From contig JAUYDN010000196.1 of NCBI GenBank assembly GCA_030691775.1, forward strand, positions 1 to 5,124: a stretch of 5,124 nt of DNA, read 5' to 3'. This document shows, piece after piece, positions 1 to 4,072 of this stretch; the stretch's first letter is position 1; each line of letters opens with the position of its first letter. Origin of the DNA: Dehalococcoidia bacterium (GTDB lineage Bacteria > Chloroflexota > Dehalococcoidia > Dehalococcoidales > Fen-1064). A program made the translations under genes and the position numbers. The notes under the pieces are model-generated. The model saw only the letters and a program-made list of their open reading frames with translations, was not told the DNA's origin and did no database searches.

Positions 1-255
1 GATGGGACTATCGCACTTGCGGGTCAACTGGCGGCAAGCGCACGGTCCTAAAGCAAGCTCGCTGGCGGAGTCGATAATTTGTTCGGCTTCCGTAGTCTTG
101 AGCAGGTATGCGCCTTCCAGCTTCCTGCCCCACCAGTTCCCCACCCTCCTCACCACCCACCCAATGAGCGGGACTCCGGTCCACCAGGCACAGAAAAGGT
201 AGAACTTCAGGGAAAGCTCGCGGTGACGGCTATACAGTTTGAGAGTATGATGCAC
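1..255 (-). CDS. Small cysteine-cluster protein, 3' part cut off by the left edge
   Basis: Reading the minus strand from base 255 gives 85 uninterrupted codons to the window edge; the gene continues leftwards. The start is GTG (253-255), preceded by AGAAGGA (265-271) 9 nt upstream. The in-frame stop TAG at 298-300 limits any longer start, and no ATG occurs in the visible frame. The N-terminus (about residues 3-16) is basic. Residues 17-46 are aromatic and hydrophobic with five Trp, possibly a membrane-associated or amphipathic segment. Residues 54-66 look helical and acidic. A cluster GPCACR (70-75) then follows, with another Cys at 81 before Asp-Ser-Pro. The spacing C-x-C-R-x6-C followed by Pro resembles small iron-sulfur or metal-binding modules, and a further Cys is expected just past the edge. 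I do not recognise a named family. The frame itself is well supported by codon use and motif; the function is not. Confidence 0.72.
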   Translation of the reverse strand, partial: MHHTLKLYSRHRELSLKFYLFCAWWTGVPLIGWVVRRVGNWWGRKLEGAYLLKTTEAEQIIDSASELALGPCACRQLTRKCDSPI

Positions 256-297
256 GGTGCGTGTTCCTTCTACTAACAGAATAGCACAGACGAAATA

Positions 298-325
298 CTA
301 AACTCTAAACACTAAATTCTAACCG
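298..325. repeat. Heptad tract 1, four CTAAAnn units
   Basis: CTAAA starts at 298, 305 and 312, and CTAAC at 319, an exact 7-bp period. The tract lies just upstream of the minus-strand gene that starts at 255. The sequence is too AT-rich and repetitive to code. No promoter hexamers of good quality are visible next to it on the minus strand. It may be a simple-sequence expansion; whether it binds anything is unknown. Confidence 0.6.
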
Positions 326-333
326 TTTCGTCA

Positions 334-361
334 GTTGTTAGTTGTCAGTTGATAGTTACTG
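334..361. repeat. Heptad tract 2, four GTTnnnA-like units
   Basis: GTT recurs at 334, 341, 348 and 355 in perfect 7-bp register, with units such as GTTGTTA, GTTGTCA and GTTGATA. The last unit runs into the left end of the inverted-ended element that begins at about 354. The units resemble those of the tracts at 610-637 and 2667-2708 (GCTGACA, GCTGACC). Confidence 0.6.
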
Positions 362-421
362 AGAGTCTCATAATAAGATGGACTCCGAAAACCTGAACCT
401 CTCCCTTTCGCAAAGAGCTTG

Positions 422-440
422 CCCCGTACTTGATACGGGG
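422..440. repeat. Hairpin CCCCGTA/TACGGGG inside element 1
   Basis: The arms CCCCGTA (422-428) and TACGGGG (434-440) pair perfectly around a 5-nt loop. The same arms recur at 2428-2447 inside the second element, so this is a shared palindromic module. The flanking TCTCCC (400-405) and GGGAGA (439-444) can extend the fold. No T-tract follows, so it is not a standard terminator. Confidence 0.6.
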
Positions 441-470
441 GAGATTGAGAGGGATTTCAAAACCCCCTGT

Positions 471-492
471 ATCCCCCTTTTCAAAGGGGGAT
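471..492. repeat. Perfect 10-bp palindrome, C5T3/A3G5 arms
   Basis: ATCCCCCTTT (471-480) and AAAGGGGGAT (483-492) are exact reverse complements separated by 2 nt; in practice the innermost pairs open into a loop. G/C-run palindromes of this form are common as dispersed intergenic repeats in environmental bacterial genomes. It lies in the right half of element 1, with no gene reading into it on either strand within about 200 bp. Confidence 0.6.
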
Positions 493-528
493 AATACGTA
501 CTATTATAAGACCATTAGTATTACGTGG

Positions 529-579
529 CACAGGCGTCCCTTCAGGCTGAATTCATATTCAGGGTGAACCCCGCCTGTG
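529..579. repeat. 51-bp nested hairpin
   Basis: The outer arms CACAGGCG (529-536) and CGCCTGTG (572-579) are perfect. The inner arms CTGAAT (547-552) and ATTCAG (557-562) close on a TCAT loop. TTCAG-G-CTGAA (541-551) offers an alternative fold. It sits 63 bp upstream of the -35 box at 642, so it is outside the predicted transcript of the downstream gene and is unlikely to be a riboswitch for it. It is most likely another dispersed palindromic unit. Confidence 0.55.
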
Positions 580-609
580 AGCGTATGCCTGATTCTTCCT
601 TTTCTGATG

Positions 610-637
610 GCTGACAGCTTATAGCTAATAGCATTAT
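610..637. repeat. Heptad tract 3, next to a promoter
   Basis: GCT occurs at 610, 617 and 624 and GCA at 631, an exact 7-bp period (GCTGACA, GCTTATA, GCTAATA, then a degenerate unit). The preceding 603-609 (TCTGATG) may be a further unit. The tract ends 4 nt before the -35 hexamer at 642. The tract at 2667-2708 ends the same distance from its own -35 box. Confidence 0.6.
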
Positions 638-641
638 TGTA

Positions 642-670
642 TTGACAACCACTTTATGTCAGCCTATGAT
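642..670 (+). promoter_or_regulatory. Sigma70-type promoter of the membrane-protein gene
   Basis: TTGACA (642-647), a 17-bp spacer and TATGAT (665-670) give a perfect -35, ideal spacing and a 5/6 -10. Transcription should begin near 677, leaving a leader of about 33 nt that carries AGGAGGA (697-703) 6 nt before the ATG at 710. The same hexamers and spacing are found at 2713-2741. Confidence 0.78.
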
Positions 671-709
671 TTGCGATAGTACAGAGGGATACATTCAGGA
701 GGACATAAA

Positions 710-1129
710 ATGAAAAAACCGGACCTACTCGTACTCATCGCCATCTGGATGTTCATTACCGCCTTCGGCGCATTCATCGGCATCGCCGCTATCGTCATTT
801 TCGCTTTCCCGGCAGTGCTGGGCAACTACTGGGGTTATTACGGTGGACCGGCGGAATTGGACTACATGGGACGCATGGGCGGCATCTTCGGGTTGAGCAT
901 CGCCATCCTGTTGCTGGTTGCCTACCTGGCGCTGTCTATCATCGGCGGGGTAGGACTGCTTTTGAGCAAACCGCGTGAATGGGCACGCATCGTAAGCATA
1001 GTGCACAGCGCTCTGAGCCTGTTCGCCTTCCCGGTGGGGACAACAATCGGCGTGCTTTCGATTATCTACCTGGTCAGGCAGGATGTGCGCGACTACTTCA
1101 ACCCGCCGTCCCCATCGCCGGCGATTTGA
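710..1129 (+). CDS. Small integral membrane protein, function unknown
   Basis: Encodes 139 residues from ATG 710, a start fixed by AGGAGGA at 697-703 and the promoter at 642-670. Hydrophobic segments lie at about residues 6-36, 57-86 and 92-122. The last is broken by FPVGT (107-111), so it may be a helical hairpin, giving three or four membrane passes. The N-terminal KK and the KPREWAR stretch (88-94) suggest those ends face the cytoplasm. Residues 37-56 form a Gly/Tyr-rich loop with acidic residues, probably outside. The C-terminus is a short Pro/Ser tail after a YLVRQDVRDYF segment. The pattern of a charged WAR entry, a Phe-Pro-x-Gly-Thr break and an IIYLVR exit resembles small uncharacterised membrane proteins common in Chloroflexota and actinobacteria; that similarity is from memory. 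It is a monocistronic gene, convergent with the FAH-family gene. No catalytic motif is visible. Confidence 0.85.
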   Translation: MKKPDLLVLIAIWMFITAFGAFIGIAAIVIFAFPAVLGNYWGYYGGPAELDYMGRMGGIFGLSIAILLLVAYLALSIIGGVGLLLSKPREWARIVSIVHSALSLFAFPVGTTIGVLSIIYLVRQDVRDYFNPPSPSPAI

Positions 1130-1181
1130 ACCACTCACAGAACGATACGTAATCAATCGCAGAGTATCCCGGTACTGCTGT

Positions 1182-1206
1182 GCCTTCTCCCTCGAGGAGA
1201 GAAGGC
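1182..1206. repeat. Imperfect palindrome downstream of the membrane-protein gene
   Basis: GCCTTCTC (1182-1189) pairs with GAGAAGGC (1199-1206) around a centre that is itself the palindrome CCTCGAGG (1190-1197). A related pyrimidine-rich stretch follows at about 1239-1265, in the opposite sense. No T-run follows on the plus strand, so a terminator role for the gene ending at 1129 is only possible, not shown. The rest of 1130-1296 holds nothing else I can support. Confidence 0.4.
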
Positions 1207-1296
1207 TCTGGTAAGGATGACCAATCGTTGACTTTATGCCTTCCTCACCTTATTCCTCTCCTCCCAAGGGGGTTTTGCCCTAAAAGTGCTCTTCTT

Positions 1297-1412
1297 TGTC
1301 ACCCTGAGCCCCTATCTGTCGGGGAAAGGTCTCCGTACCTACTGAATAGGTGCTGGAGATTCTTCGTTCTCCCGAGTGCATCGTTCCGATGACATCGGGA
1401 CTCAGAATGACA
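1297..1412. repeat. 116-bp dispersed repeat with TGTCA(C/T)(C/T)CTGAG ends
   Basis: TGTCACCCTGAG (1297-1308) and CTCAGAATGACA (1401-1412) are inverted copies matching at 10 of 12 bases. Inside are small stems: ACCTA/TAGGT (1337-1351), CATCG/CGATG (1379-1391) and CCGATG/CATCGG (1386-1398). The minus-strand reading TGTCATTCTGAG...GAAGAATCTC is a motif I know from many bacterial intergenic spacers as a REP-like repeat. It lies between two convergent genes, where such units often collect. The 71-codon plus-strand frame across it is an artefact. Confidence 0.55.
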
Positions 1413-1413
1413 T

Positions 1414-1432
1414 TTGAGGCAACGCCCCTCAA
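1414..1432 (-). terminator. Weak hairpin after the FAH-family gene
   Basis: TTGAGG (1414-1419) pairs with CCTCAA (1427-1432) around a 7-nt loop. It lies 12 nt beyond the stop codon of the minus-strand gene. No U-tract follows in that direction, so it is at best a poor intrinsic terminator. Termination may instead involve the palindromic repeat at 1297-1412 or Rho. Confidence 0.25.
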
Positions 1433-1443
1433 TGGAGAGGAGA

Positions 1444-2202
1444 TTATTTATTTATTACGTAGTTCCGCAGGGTGCCGATTGGTGCAATTTTGATTTCCAC
1501 CGTATCACCAGGTTTCATCGGCCCGATGCCATCAGGCGTACCTGTGGCGATGACATCACCCGGCAGGAGCGTCATCACCTGCGAGATGAAACTGATGACC
1601 GTCCGCACGGAGAAGATGAGGTCGCGGGTGTTACCCTTCTGCTTCAGCTCACCGTTGAGATATGTCTCCACCGGTGTGTTCACCGGGTCTAAATCCGTCT
1701 CGATACACGGTCCGACTGCGGCAAAGGTATCGAACCCCTTGGCGCGCGTCCACTGCCCGTCCCGGCTCTGCAGGTCGCGCGCCGTGACATCGTTGAAGCA
1801 TGTATAGCCGAGAACATAGTCAAGCGCGTCCGCTTCACTTACGTGGGAAGCTTTTTTCTTTATCACTACACCCAGTTCGCCTTCGTAGTCCACGCGCTGT
1901 GACATCTCCGGGTAATTAATTTTATCCTCCGGACCGATGACAGCAGTGGGGGGCTTGAGGAAGAGGAGGGGTGCTTTCGGCACCTCCTGTTTTGCTTCCG
2001 CGGCGTGACTGCGGTAGTTAAGCCCCAGGCAAACGATTTTCGAGGGTAAACAGGGCGCCAGCAGTTTCACATCCTTGAGCCTTACCGATACGCCGGAATA
2101 GCGTAGAGAACGAAAGATACTTCCCTGGATAACCTTGATGCTCTGTTTTTCGAGGACGCCATAGCCTGTTTTTTCACCTGTAGTAAAACGTACAATCTTC
2201 AT
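1444..2202 (-). CDS. Fumarylacetoacetate hydrolase (FAH) family protein
   Basis: 252 residues. The first 50 resemble the small N-terminal domain found in Rv2993c-type members, followed by the FAH catalytic fold. Visible family motifs are KIVCLGLNYRSHAAE (55-69; lid His66 and Glu69 correspond to the catalytic dyad of FAHD1-type enzymes), YEGE (106-109) and FND (136-138). Glu107, Glu109 and Asp138 are the expected Mg/Mn ligands. RAKGFD (153-158) has the conserved Lys155, and LPGDVIATGTPDGIG (213-227) is the C-terminal signature. All key residues are present, so it should be active. Family members act as acylpyruvases, oxaloacetate decarboxylases or 2-hydroxyhepta-2,4-dienedioate isomerase/decarboxylases on 2-keto or enol diacids in the cytoplasm; motifs alone cannot choose between these. 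The ATG at 2200-2202 has no Shine-Dalgarno sequence. It is divergent from the acyl-CoA dehydrogenase operon across a 616-bp spacer. Confidence 0.93.
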   Translation of the reverse strand: MKIVRFTTGEKTGYGVLEKQSIKVIQGSIFRSLRYSGVSVRLKDVKLLAPCLPSKIVCLGLNYRSHAAEAKQEVPKAPLLFLKPPTAVIGPEDKINYPEMSQRVDYEGELGVVIKKKASHVSEADALDYVLGYTCFNDVTARDLQSRDGQWTRAKGFDTFAAVGPCIETDLDPVNTPVETYLNGELKQKGNTRDLIFSVRTVISFISQVMTLLPGDVIATGTPDGIGPMKPGDTVEIKIAPIGTLRNYVINK

Positions 2203-2210
2203 AGCAAATC

Positions 2211-2239
2211 AGTGTAGCGGGCAAACGTATTATTTGCAA
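2211..2239 (-). promoter_or_regulatory. Candidate promoter giving a leaderless FAH-family mRNA
   Basis: On the minus strand TTGCAA (2239-2234, 4/6 to the -35 consensus), a 17-bp spacer and TACACT (2216-2211, 4/6 to the -10 consensus) lie immediately upstream of the ATG at 2202. Only 8 nt separate the -10 box from the start codon, so transcription would begin at or within a base or two of it. That agrees with the absence of a Shine-Dalgarno sequence. The inverted repeat GCAAA/TTTGC (2221-2225/2233-2237) lies within the spacer and could be an operator. Confidence 0.4.
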
Positions 2240-2335
2240 GCCGTTTAGCACTCAGCTAATGCAATTGCCTTTTACTAACGGTCTCATCATAATCTGGAAC
2301 GAACCTATCCCCCTGAGAGGATGTCCGAAAATTAC

Positions 2336-2468
2336 CTGGATTGTCGGGTCAAGCCCGACAATGACAAACGGGGATGTTGGATTCCAGCTTTTGCTGGAAT
2401 CCAACATCCCCAAAACTGTCATACCAGCCCCGTATCAGAGTACGGGGTAAACTCCGGCTGGTATCCAG
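2336..2468. repeat. Composite of three palindromes with two inverted REP-like units
   Basis: The left unit runs from CTGGAT (2336-2341) to ATGACA (2361-2366) and folds by ATTGTCGGG/CCCGACAAT (2340-2348/2354-2362). The right unit is in opposite orientation, TGTCAT (2417-2422) to ATCCAG (2463-2468). It folds by ATACCAGCC/GGCTGGTAT (2421-2429/2456-2464) with an inner CCGTA/TACGG stem. Between them is a perfect 19-bp stem (2370-2388 with 2393-2411) closed by TTTT. The arrangement recalls the paired inverted REP units called BIMEs in enterobacteria. Confidence 0.65.
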
Positions 2469-2502
2469 AGGAAAACAACGCTCTATAATAGTAAAAATCA
2501 TT

Positions 2503-2526
2503 TTCAGGCAACCTGAACGTTTTTTT
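2503..2526 (+). terminator. Short hairpin followed by seven T
   Basis: TTCAGG (2503-2508) and CCTGAA (2512-2517) form a 6-bp stem with a CAA loop, followed by CG and T7 (2520-2526). The shape is terminator-like on the plus strand, but only half the pairs are G-C and no plus-strand gene lies upstream in this spacer. It could insulate the dehydrogenase promoter from read-through, or be part of the repeat element. Confidence 0.3.
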
Positions 2527-2550
2527 GGAGGGTTGGCTCGCCAACCCTCC
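2527..2550. repeat. GC-rich perfect hairpin in element 2
   Basis: GGAGGGTTGG (2527-2536) and CCAACCCTCC (2541-2550) pair exactly around CTCG. The T7 run lies on its 5' side on the plus strand, and the minus strand would have A7 after the stem, so it is not an intrinsic terminator in either direction. It is probably another repeat module. Confidence 0.55.
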
Positions 2551-2666
2551 GGATAGAAACCCCACCACGCGGGCACGAAAAACCTCTTCCGCACTACCAA
2601 CCGGAATCAAGTACACGGAAGTCCATTCAATAATGAGACGCCTGGTAACTTACGTTTTCTCCTGTA

Positions 2667-2708
2667 GCTCATCGCTGAACGCTGACCGTTTATAGCTGTA
2701 GCCCTGCT
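2667..2708. repeat. Heptad tract 4, six units next to a promoter
   Basis: GCT starts units at 2667, 2674, 2681 and 2695; GTT starts one at 2688 and GCC one at 2702, all in exact 7-bp register. Clear units are GCTGAAC, GCTGACC and GTTTATA. The tract ends 4 nt before the -35 box at 2713, the same gap as between the tract at 610-637 and its promoter. A weaker three-unit tract may lie at 2241-2261 on the other side of element 2. Confidence 0.6.
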
Positions 2709-2712
2709 AAAT

Positions 2713-2741
2713 TTGACATTTTGCTGGCAAGTCGCTATGAT
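2713..2741 (+). promoter_or_regulatory. Sigma70-type promoter of the acyl-CoA dehydrogenase operon
   Basis: TTGACA (2713-2718), a 17-bp spacer and TATGAT (2736-2741) match the hexamers and spacing of the promoter at 642-670. Transcription should begin near 2748, giving a leader of about 70 nt before the GTG at 2819. I see no strong hairpin or T-tract in that leader. Confidence 0.75.
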
Positions 2742-2806
2742 ACCGTTCGGTACGTTTGTCATATCGGATACAACGTAAACAATCCAAACCGGGAAATATT
2801 AAACGT

Positions 2807-2813
2807 AGGAGGG
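2807..2813 (+). promoter_or_regulatory. Shine-Dalgarno site fixing the GTG start at 2819
   Basis: AGGAGGG lies 5 nt before GTG 2819. The frame is open further up to a TTG at 2756. That TTG has no ribosome site, would lie only about 8 nt from the predicted transcription start, and would add 21 highly basic residues not typical of this family. GTG 2819 is therefore the start. Confidence 0.85.
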
Positions 2814-2818
2814 AACGC

Positions 2819-4045
2819 GTGGATTTTTCATTCACTGAAGAGCAGGAAAAATTACGGAAAGAAGTGCATGATTTCTTTGTGAGCGAGCTGCCTTCAGACT
2901 ACCGCCCCGGGTTATCCGGACGGCGGGCATCTAACGAAAAGCAGTTTGAATTCTGGATGGGCGTGCAGGAGAAAGCCGGCGCTAAAGGCTACCTGGCACC
3001 CGGTTGGGGAAAGGATAGCGGCGGGTTGGGCTTGAGCGACATGGAACAGGGCATCGTCATGGAAGAGACCGGCTACTGGGGCGCGGTCTGGCCGGCTACC
3101 ATGGGCTTGCGTGTCTGCGGTCCGCCACTCCACGTCTTCGGCACCGAGGAGCAGAAGAAGAAATTCCTCCCACCCATCGCCAAAGGCGAGGTTATCTGGT
3201 ACGAAGCCTTCACCGAGCCGGACGCCGGGTCGGATGAAGCCAACGTCAGTCTCCGGGCAGTCGCCGATGGCGATACCTTCATCTTAAACGGGCAAAAACA
3301 CTTTATGACTGCGCCGGGTCCGGCAGATTTCCTCTATACCCTGGTACGGACAGCGGAGGTAGTACCCAAACACCGCGGTTTGAGCCTGTTCCTGATTGAT
3401 GCACACGCACCCGGCATCAGCTACAGTCCGCTCCCCACGATGGGCAACTTCACGGTGGAAATTTTCTTCGATAATGCCCGCGTGCACAAGGACAGGTTGC
3501 TCGGCGAACTGAACCGCGGCTTCTACCATGCCATGGTTACCTTCGAGTTCGAGCGCACTAATACCGGCAACCCCGCCGCACAAAAACGGAGCCTCGAAGA
3601 ACTGGTGCAGTTCGCCAGGGAAGAAAAACGCAATGGCAAGCGCCTCATCGACGACCCGCAAATGAGGGAGCTTCTGGCGGATAGAGCCATCGAATGGGTG
3701 CTCGCCTACCTCGGTGGCTGGCGCGACGGTTGGTTCTTCAGTCAGCGCCGGCGGCTTGGTTCACCGCCTCCCAGTACCTCAGCCTACCGCGGCAAAGTAG
3801 ACGCGGAACCGCGCGCCAAAGCCCTCGCAGATACCCTGGGACTTTTCGCACAACTACAACGCGGTTCCAAATACGCCAAATTCGGTGGTATGGGAGAACG
3901 CGCCTGGCAAACATCACGCAGTACGCACCCCGCCGGTACCATCGAGGTCAACAAAATCGTTCTCGCCGGCAGAGGCCTCGGTCTCCCCAGAGTCCCGGCT
4001 AAATTCAATAAGGAAATCGCCAAATCGCTCCAGGAGCGGGACTAG
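2819..4045 (+). CDS. Acyl-CoA dehydrogenase, probable catalytic subunit
   Basis: 408 residues from GTG 2819, about the usual family length. It should oxidise an acyl-CoA to the 2,3-enoyl-CoA with FAD, passing electrons to an electron-transfer flavoprotein. The N-terminal helical domain starts DFSFTEEQEKLRKEV (2-16). The middle beta domain has the flavin/substrate signature YEAFTEPDAGSD (128-139), NGQKHFMTAPGPAD (157-170) and GLSLFLIDAHAPGI (187-200). The C-terminal helical domain ends GTIEVNKIVLAGRGLGLPR (373-391). At the place of the medium-chain enzyme's catalytic Glu the sequence has Ala372 (PAGT). Glu245 in FEFER lies where isovaleryl-CoA dehydrogenase carries its base and is the likely catalytic residue. 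The usual R-x-Q-F-G motif early in the C-terminal domain is missing (region 264-275). It is first in an operon, 27 bp before a second dehydrogenase. Substrate unknown. Confidence 0.93.
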   Translation: MDFSFTEEQEKLRKEVHDFFVSELPSDYRPGLSGRRASNEKQFEFWMGVQEKAGAKGYLAPGWGKDSGGLGLSDMEQGIVMEETGYWGAVWPATMGLRVCGPPLHVFGTEEQKKKFLPPIAKGEVIWYEAFTEPDAGSDEANVSLRAVADGDTFILNGQKHFMTAPGPADFLYTLVRTAEVVPKHRGLSLFLIDAHAPGISYSPLPTMGNFTVEIFFDNARVHKDRLLGELNRGFYHAMVTFEFERTNTGNPAAQKRSLEELVQFAREEKRNGKRLIDDPQMRELLADRAIEWVLAYLGGWRDGWFFSQRRRLGSPPPSTSAYRGKVDAEPRAKALADTLGLFAQLQRGSKYAKFGGMGERAWQTSRSTHPAGTIEVNKIVLAGRGLGLPRVPAKFNKEIAKSLQERD

Positions 4046-4072
4046 GGAAAAGTGAGGATGAAGGAGTAAAAG

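Larger units (their letters stand above)
354..520. mobile_element. 167-bp non-coding element with inverted ends (copy 1)
   Basis: The left end (354-387) contains TTAC, then GTCTCATAATAA, then ATGGACTCCG. The right end, read on the minus strand from 520, gives TACTAATGGTCTTATAATA, an inverted relative of the same motif. The two ends also match those of the element at 2272-2650. The body has no open frame and carries two perfect hairpins (422-440 and 471-492). This looks like a non-autonomous, MITE- or REP-like dispersed element. I cannot see a clear target-site duplication, so exact boundaries and mobility are inferred. Confidence 0.45.
2272..2650. mobile_element. 379-bp non-coding element with inverted ends (copy 2)
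   Basis: The left end (2272-2297) reads TTACTAACGGTCTCAT and onward. It matches the left end of element 1 (356-381) at 20 of 26 ungapped positions. The right end, read on the minus strand from 2650, gives AGTTAC, GTCTCAT and ATGGACT with the same spacing as 354-384. The two ends of this copy agree with each other at 18 of 27 positions. The body holds a composite of palindromes (2336-2468), a hairpin with a T-tract (2503-2526) and a GC-rich hairpin (2527-2550). It has no convincing gene: short frames cross the palindromes on both strands but lack ribosome sites. It is best read as a second, larger member of a MITE/REP-like family. Confidence 0.45.

Noticed and set aside
2..276. Two plus-strand frames of 65-66 codons at 2-202 and 79-276
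   Set aside because: They lie opposite the minus-strand cysteine-cluster gene, have no ribosome sites, overlap each other in different frames and have Pro/His-rich antisense-like composition.
471..492. Intrinsic terminator
   Set aside because: There is no T-run after either side, and no gene reads into it within reach.
725..1156. 143-codon minus-strand frame opposite the membrane-protein gene
   Set aside because: The plus frame has a strong promoter, ribosome site and clear membrane segments. The minus product has low-complexity Asp/Glu/Gln-rich composition typical of an antisense shadow.
1180..1392. 70-codon plus-strand frame
   Set aside because: It runs across two palindromic repeats, has no ribosome site and no protein-like pattern.
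2481..2496. Perfect TATAAT (2484-2489) as a promoter -10 box
   Set aside because: No -35-like hexamer at 16-18 bp upstream (bases there read GTATCC), and a terminator-like hairpin follows at once.
2259..2616. Several 60-83-codon frames on both strands
   Set aside because: All cross perfect hairpins of the repeat element; a palindrome leaves both strands open by symmetry. No start has a Shine-Dalgarno.
298..2708. CRISPR array or tandem satellite
   Set aside because: The 7-bp units are too short, degenerate and without spacers of constant length; no 23-47-bp direct repeat is present.
2756..2818. TTG start giving a 21-residue basic extension of the first dehydrogenase
   Set aside because: There is no ribosome site, it is almost at the predicted transcription start, and AGGAGGG supports GTG 2819.
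3694..4002. 102-codon plus-strand frame inside the first dehydrogenase
   Set aside because: It is an out-of-frame shadow, Arg-rich, without a ribosome site; the main frame is continuous through conserved C-terminal motifs.
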